Shown one piece after another: positions 8,747 through 15,023 of a DNA stretch of 64,000 bases (its first letter is position 1; the number at the start of each line of letters is the position of its first letter). The notes beneath the pieces are model-generated. The model was not told the DNA's origin and did not search any database. It saw nothing but the letters and a program-made list of their open reading frames with translations. The stretch is from positions 1-64,000 of the forward strand of contig NZ_CAMPHI010000027.1 of NCBI RefSeq assembly GCF_946885955.1, given 5' to 3'. The stretch comes from an uncultured Pseudomonas sp. (GTDB lineage: Bacteria; Pseudomonadota; Gammaproteobacteria; Pseudomonadales; Pseudomonadaceae). The position numbers were made by a program, and so were the translations under genes.

Positions 8747-9736
8747 ATGAGTAACCCCGCCGTCGCCCAGCCCATTAAAGACACCCTGAAATCCGCGCGC
8801 AGCGCCGCTCTGAAACGCTGGCTACCCAGCGTGCTGATGCCCGCGATCGGCGTATTGGTATTTTTGCTGTTTTGGCAAATGATCGCCGGCAGCATCGACA
8901 CCAGCCTTGGCAAATTTCCTGGGCCGACCCAGGTTGCCGGCCAGTTCGGCGCTCTGGTCAACGAACACCTGCGCGAGCAGAAGAAAGCCGATGCATTCTT
9001 TGCCCGACAAGAAGCACGTAACGCCGAGAAGCTGGCGAAAGATCCGCAGGCGAGCGTCAGCATCCGCCCTTACACCGGTAAACCGACCTTCTTCAAACAG
9101 ATATTCACCAGCCTTTACACAGTGATGACCGGATTTCTCATCGCCTCGCTGGTGGCCATTCCCCTGGGTATCGTTTGCGGCCTGAGCAAGCCGATCTACA
9201 ACGCGATCAATCCACTGATCCAGATTTTCAAACCGGTTTCGCCGCTGGCCTGGCTGCCCCTGGTGACCATGGTGGTCAGCGCCGTCTACACCAGCAGCGA
9301 CCCGTTGTTCGCCAAGTCCTTCGTCACCTCGGCGGTCACCGTTGCGCTGTGCTGCCTATGGCCTACGGTGATCAATACCACGGTCGGGGTGGCCAACCTC
9401 GACAAGGATCTGCAGAACGTCAGCCGCGTGTTGAGCCTGTCGCCACTCAGCCATGTGCGGCAGATCGTGCTGCCGGCCGCGATCCCGATGATTTTCACCG
9501 GCCTGCGGCTGTCGTTGGCGACTGGCTGGATGGTGCTGATCGCAGCGGAAATGCTCGCGCAGAACCCAGGCCTGGGAAAATTCATCTGGGACGAATTCCA
9601 GAACGGCAGCTCCAACTCGCTCGGTCGGATCATGGTTGCGGTGGTCGTGATCGGCCTGATCGGCTTCGCCCTCGACCGTCTCATGCTTATGCTCCAGCGC
9701 CATGTCAGCTGGGACAAGAACGCCGATCTACGTTGA
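8747..9736 (+). CDS. nrtB: Nitrate ABC transporter permease
   Basis: 329 aa inner-membrane permease of the NrtB/SsuC type. One N-terminal membrane segment (about 25-43) is followed by a charged loop (about residues 60-108, EQKKADAFFARQEARNAEKL) and then a five-segment transport domain. The coupling-helix region that docks the ATPase is near RVLSLSPLSHVRQIVLPAAIP. AGAGGA sits 9 bases before the ATG, 58 bases after nrtA. The large hydrophilic insert after the first segment is typical of nitrate permeases and not of the taurine/sulfonate branch. Confidence 0.9.
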   Translation: MSNPAVAQPIKDTLKSARSAALKRWLPSVLMPAIGVLVFLLFWQMIAGSIDTSLGKFPGPTQVAGQFGALVNEHLREQKKADAFFARQEARNAEKLAKDPQASVSIRPYTGKPTFFKQIFTSLYTVMTGFLIASLVAIPLGIVCGLSKPIYNAINPLIQIFKPVSPLAWLPLVTMVVSAVYTSSDPLFAKSFVTSAVTVALCCLWPTVINTTVGVANLDKDLQNVSRVLSLSPLSHVRQIVLPAAIPMIFTGLRLSLATGWMVLIAAEMLAQNPGLGKFIWDEFQNGSSNSLGRIMVAVVVIGLIGFALDRLMLMLQRHVSWDKNADLR

Positions 9737-9800
9737 CGGGCATGCCACCAAAGGCACACCCCGAATGACGAAAGCCTTCGCGGCATGCCGCCCCCTCATC

Positions 9801-9836
9801 TGGCGCTGCGCGCCACCTTCTCCCGGTGGGAGAAGG
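9801..9836. repeat. Double-hairpin repeat between nrtB and nrtC
   Basis: Two adjacent perfect palindromes: TGGCGC-TGC-GCGCCA (9801-9815) and a 9-bp arm CCTTCTCCC (9816-9824) with GGGAGAAGG (9828-9836). This resembles dispersed extragenic repeats with the core CCTTCTCCC. Being intra-operonic, it may stabilise the upstream mRNA or lower nrtC expression. Confidence 0.65.
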
Positions 9837-9889
9837 ATAAGAGGAGGTCATCGCTACGCGACTTTCACAATAGGAATCAGGAGCTCGCC

Positions 9890-10684
9890 ATGAACAACCA
9901 CCACCTCGAACTGACCGGCGTCGGCATCAGCTTTCCCACCGACCACGGCCTCTACTGCGCGCTGCAGAACGTCAACCTGAAAATCGACAAGGGCGAATTC
10001 GTCTCCCTGATCGGCCACTCCGGCTGCGGTAAATCGACCGTACTGAATATCGTCGCCGGGCTCTATCAAGCGACTACCGGCGGAGTGATTCTCGACGGTC
10101 GCGAAGTCAACTCTCCCGGCCCCGAGCGTGCGGTGGTGTTCCAGAATCACAGCCTGCTGCCCTGGCTGAGCTGTTACCAGAACGTCGAACTGGCCGTGCG
10201 CCAGGTATTTCGCGAGAGCAAGTCGCGTAGCGAAATGCGCGAATGGATCGAACACAACCTGGAGCTGGTACACATGACGCACGCCAAGGACAAACGTCCC
10301 AGCGAAATCTCCGGCGGCATGAAACAGCGCATCGGCATCGCCCGCGCCCTGGCCATGCAACCCAAGGTGTTGCTGATGGACGAACCCTTCGGTGCGCTCG
10401 ATGCCCTGACCCGCGCCCACCTGCAGGATTCACTGATGGAGATTCACGCCGACCTCGGCAACACGGTGATCATGATCACCCACGACGTCGACGAAGCGGT
10501 GCTGCTTTCCGACCGCATCGTGATGATGAGCAACGGCCCGGCGGCCAGTGTCGGGGAGATACTGCAGATCGAGCTGGAGCGTCCACGCGATCGCATCGCC
10601 CTCGCCCACAGTGCGCGCTACCACGAATATCGTGCCGCGGTGCTGGAATTCCTCTACCAGAAGCAACAGCGCCCAGCCGCCTGA
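9890..10684 (+). CDS. nrtC: Nitrate ABC transporter ATP-binding protein
   Basis: 264 aa ATPase powering nitrate import. Walker A is GHSGCGKST, the Q-loop FQNHSLLPW, the ABC signature SGGMKQR, Walker B LLMDEPFG and the switch histidine in MITHDVDEA. It is NrtD/SsuB-like in length; it lacks the extra C-terminal binding-protein domain of cyanobacterial NrtC. The frame is open to 9785, but that part is the repeat. The ATG at 9890 with CAGGAGCTCGCC is the right start. A 153-base gap with a double hairpin separates it from nrtB. Confidence 0.92.
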   Translation: MNNHHLELTGVGISFPTDHGLYCALQNVNLKIDKGEFVSLIGHSGCGKSTVLNIVAGLYQATTGGVILDGREVNSPGPERAVVFQNHSLLPWLSCYQNVELAVRQVFRESKSRSEMREWIEHNLELVHMTHAKDKRPSEISGGMKQRIGIARALAMQPKVLLMDEPFGALDALTRAHLQDSLMEIHADLGNTVIMITHDVDEAVLLSDRIVMMSNGPAASVGEILQIELERPRDRIALAHSARYHEYRAAVLEFLYQKQQRPAA

Positions 10685-10704
10685 GCATCGACGCAACAAT
10701 CCTG

Positions 10705-10726
10705 AGACCCGCTGCATGCGGGTTTC
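10705..10726 (+). terminator. Terminator after nrtABC
   Basis: Stem ACCCGC/GCGGGT with loop TGCAT, followed by TTTC, about 20 bases after the nrtC stop. Confidence 0.6.
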
Positions 10727-10824
10727 AGCGTTTATGGCGCCCGCCGATCAGTCCGATTGAACTTCAGTTATCTGCAATAACCGAACAGGAGCTTTGAAAT
10801 ATCCGAACTGCATAAGGAACTACC

Positions 10825-11514
10825 GTGCTAGATCTGACTACCTGGAATCTTTCGATCCCCACCGATAGCAGCCCCACCACCATCGAAACCGCGCGGTTGA
10901 ACAACAATTACCAGAGCCAGTACTTTCGCCGCCATGCCGATGGCAGCGTCAGTTTCTGGGTACCCGTCAACGGTTCACATACCGCGGATGCCCGTTACCC
11001 GCGCAGCGAGTTGCGCGAGACGCAAACCGACGGCAACCTGAGTTTCTGGTATCACGCCAGCGCGGACAGCTATCTGAGCGCCGTGCTTTCGGTCGATCAG
11101 GTGCCGAGCAAGCACAAGATCATCATCGGGCAGGTCCACAGCAACGACCAGGCAGGCAGCGACAACGATCCCCTGCTCAAGCTGCAATACCACTACCTGC
11201 GCGGCGTCGGCCGCCTCGAACTGTTATTGCGCAAGCGCCCCGGCGACCCCGAAGTGGAAAATATCCTGCTGGCGGAAAACATCCGGCTCGGCGAACGCTT
11301 CGGCTACGACTTGCGCATTACCCCGAGCGGGAAACTCGGGGTCAGCGTCATCAGCAGCGATGGCGACAAGGGCGGGCTGTACCGTCAACTCAGCGGCTAC
11401 TGGAGCAACCAGCTGCTGTATTTCAAGGCCGGCGCTTACATTCAGGACAACTACGGCCCCAGCGATGAAGGCGGCCGGGTGCGCTTCTTCTGGCTCAATA
11501 GCCTGCACCGCTGA
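10825..11514 (+). CDS. Cytoplasmic PL7 alginate lyase (PA1784 type)
   Basis: 229 aa, GTG start with CATAAGGAAC upstream. No signal peptide: the protein begins directly at the lyase domain (MLDLTTWNLSIP), as in P. aeruginosa PA1784. PL7 motifs: RSELRE (60-65), QVH (103-105) and canonical YFKAGAYIQ (199-207), with the Q that the two secreted paralogues replace by H. It lacks the C-terminal Ig-like domain. It likely acts on short alginate fragments inside the cell. In PAO1, from memory, this gene also lies within the nitrate cluster, so the association of alginate lyase with nas genes is conserved although unexplained. Confidence 0.9.
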   Translation: MLDLTTWNLSIPTDSSPTTIETARLNNNYQSQYFRRHADGSVSFWVPVNGSHTADARYPRSELRETQTDGNLSFWYHASADSYLSAVLSVDQVPSKHKIIIGQVHSNDQAGSDNDPLLKLQYHYLRGVGRLELLLRKRPGDPEVENILLAENIRLGERFGYDLRITPSGKLGVSVISSDGDKGGLYRQLSGYWSNQLLYFKAGAYIQDNYGPSDEGGRVRFFWLNSLHR

Positions 11515-11589
11515 TACTGCGGATCATCGCCGTGCGGGTGCGGCGCTGTCGTACAATTGCGCCTCACCCAACCCGCATGAGTGCTGTCG

Positions 11590-12033
11590 ATGGCCCGTTT
11601 GAAGCTCGAATTCCCTGAAGATCAGTTTTGCTACAGCACCCATCTGACGGTGCGAGTCACCGATATCAATGCGGCCAACCATTTGGGCAATGATTCGATG
11701 ATCTCGATGATTTCCGAGGCGCGGGCGCGCTTTCTGTTCGCGTTCGGCATCGAGGAAACCCACGAGGACGGCACCGGCATTATCGTCACCGATCTGGCGA
11801 CCACCTACCGCGCCGAAGCCCATGCCCGCGATCAGCTGCTGTTCGAGGTCGGGGTGATGGACTTCAACAGATACGGCGGCGATATCAGCTTCCGCATCAC
11901 CCGTCCGCAGGATGGCAAGCTGATCGCGATGGCAAAATCCGGCTTCGTGTTCTTCGATTATCGGCACGCACAGGTCGTCGAGATGCCACCGTCATTCAGC
12001 GGCAAATTTCCCAAGGTCAACTGGCTGGGATAA
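11590..12033 (+). CDS. Thioesterase family protein (hot-dog fold)
   Basis: 147 aa. The 4HBT-like segment TDINAANHLGNDSMISMISEARARFL has the D/H helix of acyl-CoA thioesterases (hydrolysis of an acyl-CoA or acyl-carrier thioester in the cytoplasm). It is followed by beta strands with TTYRAEAHARDQLLFEV and a C-terminal FVFFDY. The ATG at 11590 is favoured; GTG at 11581 would add three residues. It starts 75 bases after the PL7 gene on the same strand. The natural substrate is unknown. Confidence 0.8.
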   Translation: MARLKLEFPEDQFCYSTHLTVRVTDINAANHLGNDSMISMISEARARFLFAFGIEETHEDGTGIIVTDLATTYRAEAHARDQLLFEVGVMDFNRYGGDISFRITRPQDGKLIAMAKSGFVFFDYRHAQVVEMPPSFSGKFPKVNWLG

Positions 12034-12055
12034 ACCCAGCGCACCACGCCAGGCT

Positions 12056-12610
12056 TTAGATGGCGCGTCTGAAGCGATTGAAACGCTGCAACAGCATCAC
12101 CGCCATGCTCGGCGCCGAAGGGTCGACCCCGGCGACGACCAGGCCGGGATGATGCCTGACCGCTTGCTCCAGTCGCGACTCCTGCTCCGGCTCGACATCC
12201 ACGAAAAATACGTGCTTACCCTCTTCGAGCCTTTGCTTGAAACGCCGGAACTGGCTGTTCTGCACCTGGATACCGAATAAACCGCCTTCCCACATGCAAA
12301 ACCCCATGATCACGATGGCCAGGAAGCCCATCGGCGCCCAGCCCGCCGGGGAATCGGTCCAGCCCAGCAAATAGGCGCCACCGAGCACCAACAACGCCAG
12401 CACCACGCCGATCAGGGTCCCAACTATTCCGGAATGGACGACGTCCTGCTTCATCAACGAAGCGACATCGTTCAGGCGATGCTGCTCGACATCCGCGTCC
12501 CTTTCACTGAGCACATGAATCTGCTCGGTGCTGATCCCGTCGGCTTCCAGTTCATGTTCCAGTACCTCAAGGTCATCGAGGTCTTCACTGATGTAATAGT
12601 GTCGTTTCAC
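12056..12610 (-). CDS. Hypothetical inner-membrane protein
   Basis: 184 aa, GTG start after GGGAGGTGTGCC, the only good ribosome site; the frame is open 21 codons further. A soluble N-terminal part (KRHYYISEDLDDLEVLEHEL) looks like the sensor-like domain of proteins that pair a short alpha/beta domain with two membrane helices. The helices are at about 59-84 (GIVGTLIGVVLALLVLGGAYLLGW) in 20-24-residue blocks and 89-110. The C-terminal cytoplasmic tail (FVDVEPEQESRLEQAVRHHP) resembles the end of DUF1269-like membrane proteins. No function is assigned. It is convergent with the thioesterase gene, 22 bases apart. Confidence 0.72.
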   Translation of the reverse strand: MKRHYYISEDLDDLEVLEHELEADGISTEQIHVLSERDADVEQHRLNDVASLMKQDVVHSGIVGTLIGVVLALLVLGGAYLLGWTDSPAGWAPMGFLAIVIMGFCMWEGGLFGIQVQNSQFRRFKQRLEEGKHVFFVDVEPEQESRLEQAVRHHPGLVVAGVDPSAPSMAVMLLQRFNRFRRAI

Positions 12611-12910
12611 GGCACACCTCCCTCTCCGGAGCCGGCGTCGTCGGCCCAAAAATGAGTGAAGAAAGCAGCGCATTTTGCGCCACTGCCTTAATGGGCTTAC
12701 CGCACAAAACGAAAACCGTCAACCAAAAATCTTAATGATTATCGCCGCCGAACATCCCGGGTTTCCGGTGGTCCTCCCAAGAGCGGAACCTTGCTGCAGA
12801 CACCGCCGGTCAGCCCGTGGCAACGCCAACCGTATCGCCGACGCCTGGCCGTGACAGTACACAATTCGTCTGCTAGGCCTTAGGGCACAACAATAAGGGA
12901 GGGAGTCGCC

Positions 12911-13147
12911 ATGTTAGCTTTGCATAACCACAGCCGGCACGCGGGCCTGGTAGCCAGCCTAGTGGCGCTTCCCCTGCTGGCTATGCCCCAGCAGCTTCAT
13001 GCCCTCATCCGTCCGACACTGGAATCGCCAACCATCACGCTCGAAGCGGACAGCGCTACTACAAGAAGCCTAGCCAGCATCCTGCGGGAGATGGAGGATG
13101 CAGCAGCCCTGGATAGACGCTTTACCAGGCACTCGCCCGCCCAATAG
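12911..13147 (+). CDS. Small secreted hypothetical protein
   Basis: 78 aa with a very good ribosome site (AAGGGAGGGAG, 7 bases before ATG). The signal peptide core is LVASLVALPLLAMP with cleavage near LHA|L (32/33), leaving a mature peptide of about 46 residues that is polar and helical (SLASILREMEDAAALDRRF) and has no cysteines. I do not recognise it. It lies immediately upstream of the nasA leader in the same direction, but the sigma-54 promoter after it suggests a separate unit. Confidence 0.6.
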   Translation: MLALHNHSRHAGLVASLVALPLLAMPQQLHALIRPTLESPTITLEADSATTRSLASILREMEDAAALDRRFTRHSPAQ

Positions 13148-13256
13148 CCCCACTTCGGTGCGTGCGCGAAAATAGCGCCTCTTTTTGCAACATAAATCCG
13201 GCGCATCTGGCGCCCGCCTTCCCGTTAAAGCGTCTGTTCCCGCCCTGGTCAGGTCT

Positions 13257-13273
13257 TGGCTCGCCTCTTGCTT
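13257..13273 (+). promoter_or_regulatory. Sigma-54 promoter of nasA
   Basis: TTGGCTCGCCTCTTGCTT: GG at 13258-13259, N10, GC at 13270-13271, exact -24/-12 spacing and near-consensus flanks. Predicted start near 13283. Confidence 0.75.
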
Positions 13274-13288
13274 AGTCATCAGCACAGA

Positions 13289-13304
13289 CGGCCAACGGTG
13301 GCTG
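13289..13304 (+). promoter_or_regulatory. ANTAR (NasT) hexaloop hairpin in the nasA leader
   Basis: 5-bp stem CGGCC/GGCTG (13289-13293 with 13300-13304) with hexaloop AACGGT (A1, G4), matching the loops in the nrtA and nirB leaders. It starts only about six bases after the predicted +1, leaving no room for a second upstream hairpin unless transcription starts earlier. Confidence 0.7.
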
Positions 13305-13314
13305 CTCGGCAAAC

Positions 13315-13369
13315 GACAAAGACGTCGCATGAACCACACCTCAGGGTGGACGGGTCATGCGGCGTTTTT
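13315..13369 (+). terminator. Leader terminator (attenuator) before nasA
   Basis: Begins with the common box GACAAAGACGTC (13315-13326). ACGTCGCATGA (13322-13332) pairs with TCATGCGGCGT (13355-13365) apart from a G-T wobble, with an inner CACC/GGTG stem, then T5 (13365-13369). Confidence 0.85.
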
Positions 13370-13569
13370 CGTTTCACGCTCCAGCGTTTGGAGCCGGCAC
13401 GCGCACTGCGATCCAGAGCACGTGTTTACAACTCTCAACCCAGCTGTGGCTTCGGCCCCAGGGTGCGGCGCCACAAGCGCGGTACCTCCCCGGCGGGTTG
13501 TGGTCGCCGTGTCCACGACCATGGCGCACCACACTCGACCGGGACCCTTTTTCTGCTGACGAGGTTTCG
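13370..13569 (+). other. Long untranslated segment between attenuator and nasA
   Basis: 200 bases separate the attenuator from the nasA ATG, against 25 and 57 bases in the other two units. The nasA frame is open throughout, but the sequence does not resemble a transporter N-terminus. A second GG-N10-GC motif (CGGCAC..CTGCG, 13395-13409) could be a leader-bypassing sigma-54 promoter, although its T is replaced by C at the -24 element. Confidence 0.4.
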
Positions 13570-14781
13570 ATGAATACGAGCTTTTGGAAATCCGGCCACG
13601 CCCCGACCTTGTTCGCCGCGTTTCTCTATTTCGACTTGAGCTTCATGGTCTGGTACCTGCTGGGTCCATTGGCCGTGCAGATCGCCACCGATCTCGACCT
13701 GACCGCCCAGCAACGTGGCCTGATGGTCGCGACGCCGATCCTGGCCGGCGCGGTGTTGCGCTTGCTGATGGGCTTTCTGGCGGATCGCCTGTCGCCAAAG
13801 ACCGCCGGCCTGATCGGCCAGGTGGTAGTCATCTCGGCGCTGTTCAGCGCCTGGCAAATCGGCGTCGACAGCTACGAGCACGCGCTGTTGCTCGGCCTGT
13901 TCCTCGGCTTCGCTGGCGCCGCCTTCGCCGTCGCGCTGCCGCTGGCCTCGCAATGGTATCCGCCGCAACACCAGGGCAAAGCCATGGGCATCGCGGGCGC
14001 GGGTAACTCGGGCACCGTACTGGCCGCCCTGTTCGCACCCGGCCTGGCGGCGCTGTTCGGCTGGCAGAACGTATTCGGCTGGGCACTGGTGCCACTGCTG
14101 ATCTGTGTGGTGGCGTTCGCGGTACTGGCGAAGAACTCCCCGGAGCGGCCGAAGCCGAAAGCGCTGTCCGACTACCTGCGAGCGCTGGGCGACCGCGACA
14201 GCTGGTGGTTCATGTTCTTCTACAGCGTCACGTTTGGCGGCTTTATCGGCCTGGCCAGCGCCCTGCCCGGCTACTTCAACGACCAATACGGCCTCAGCCC
14301 GGTTACCGCCGGCTACTACACCGCCGCCTGCGTATTCGCCGGCAGCCTGTTGCGTCCACTCGGCGGCGCATTGGCGGACCGTATCGGTGGTATCCGTTCG
14401 CTGCTGATGATGTATACCCTGGCGTCGCTGAGCATTGCCGCAGTTGGCTTCAACCTGCCCAGTTCGGCGGCCGCGCTGACCCTGTTCGTCACCGCGATGC
14501 TTGGCCTGGGCGCGGGTAACGGTGCGGTGTTCCAACTGGTCCCGCAACGCTTTCGCAAGGAAATCGGCGTGATGACCGGGCTGATCGGCATGGCCGGCGG
14601 CGTTGGTGGCTTTCTCCTGGCCGCGGGCTTGGGCGCGATCAAGCAACAGACCGGCGACTACCAGCTGGGCCTGTGGCTATTCGCCAGCCTTGGCGTCCTG
14701 GCCTGGTTCGGCCTGCATGGTGTCAAGCGTCGCTGGCGCACCACCTGGGGATCGGCTGCGGTTACCGCCGCTCGCGTCTAG
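13570..14781 (+). CDS. nasA: MFS nitrate/nitrite transporter
   Basis: 403 aa, 12 predicted membrane segments, NarK/NasA branch of the major facilitator superfamily. It imports nitrate (and possibly nitrite) for assimilation. Family signs are the substrate-binding arginine region GAVLRLLMGFLADRLSPK, the nitrate signature GAGNSGTVLAALFAPGLAA in the first half, and its counterpart GLGAGNGAVFQLVP in the second half. The start at 13570 gives the usual N-terminus (MNTSFWKSGHAPTLFAAFLYFD); the 71 upstream codons are rejected. Control is by a sigma-54 promoter plus NasT attenuator. It is followed by the phosphatase-kinase gene. Confidence 0.93.
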   Translation: MNTSFWKSGHAPTLFAAFLYFDLSFMVWYLLGPLAVQIATDLDLTAQQRGLMVATPILAGAVLRLLMGFLADRLSPKTAGLIGQVVVISALFSAWQIGVDSYEHALLLGLFLGFAGAAFAVALPLASQWYPPQHQGKAMGIAGAGNSGTVLAALFAPGLAALFGWQNVFGWALVPLLICVVAFAVLAKNSPERPKPKALSDYLRALGDRDSWWFMFFYSVTFGGFIGLASALPGYFNDQYGLSPVTAGYYTAACVFAGSLLRPLGGALADRIGGIRSLLMMYTLASLSIAAVGFNLPSSAAALTLFVTAMLGLGAGNGAVFQLVPQRFRKEIGVMTGLIGMAGGVGGFLLAAGLGAIKQQTGDYQLGLWLFASLGVLAWFGLHGVKRRWRTTWGSAAVTAARV

Positions 14782-14867
14782 CGGTTTTTCGAAACACAAA
14801 GGGGGCGATTGCTGACCACAGCGATCGCCGCCCTACCATCTCGGTCACGATGATCACAACGGAAGAT

Positions 14868-14979
14868 TGAGGCAAAGGCGAGACCGTCAGGCATCGCTGC
14901 ACAGCACTGGTCAGGAAAGGCGGGGCGAAGTCGGTAACGGCCAGCCCCGCAGCGATGCCCCGGCCTCGCCTTTGCCTCA
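14868..14979. repeat. 112-base imperfect palindrome between nasA and the kinase gene
   Basis: Nested inverted repeats: 14868-14882 with 14965-14979 (15 of 15 bp), CCG/CGG, 14891-14900 with 14949-14958 (10 of 10) and CTGGTC/GGCCAG (14907-14912 with 14939-14944, one G-T). The leftover loop is about 26 bases. It could be a non-autonomous repeat or a structured RNA within the nasA-kinase transcript. Confidence 0.7.
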
Positions 14980-15023
14980 GCCTTTCGGCACATTGGTTGT
15001 CCCTCTTTCAGCGAGAACGCTCG

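Noticed and set aside
7183..9063. Long antisense frame over nrtA
   Set aside because: A product of high-GC codon bias on the opposite strand; the composition is unlike protein and it crosses the leader terminator.
13357..13569. In-frame 71-codon N-terminal extension of nasA
   Set aside because: It begins inside the attenuator stem, has no ribosome site and does not resemble a transporter N-terminus; the ATG at 13570 gives the family start.
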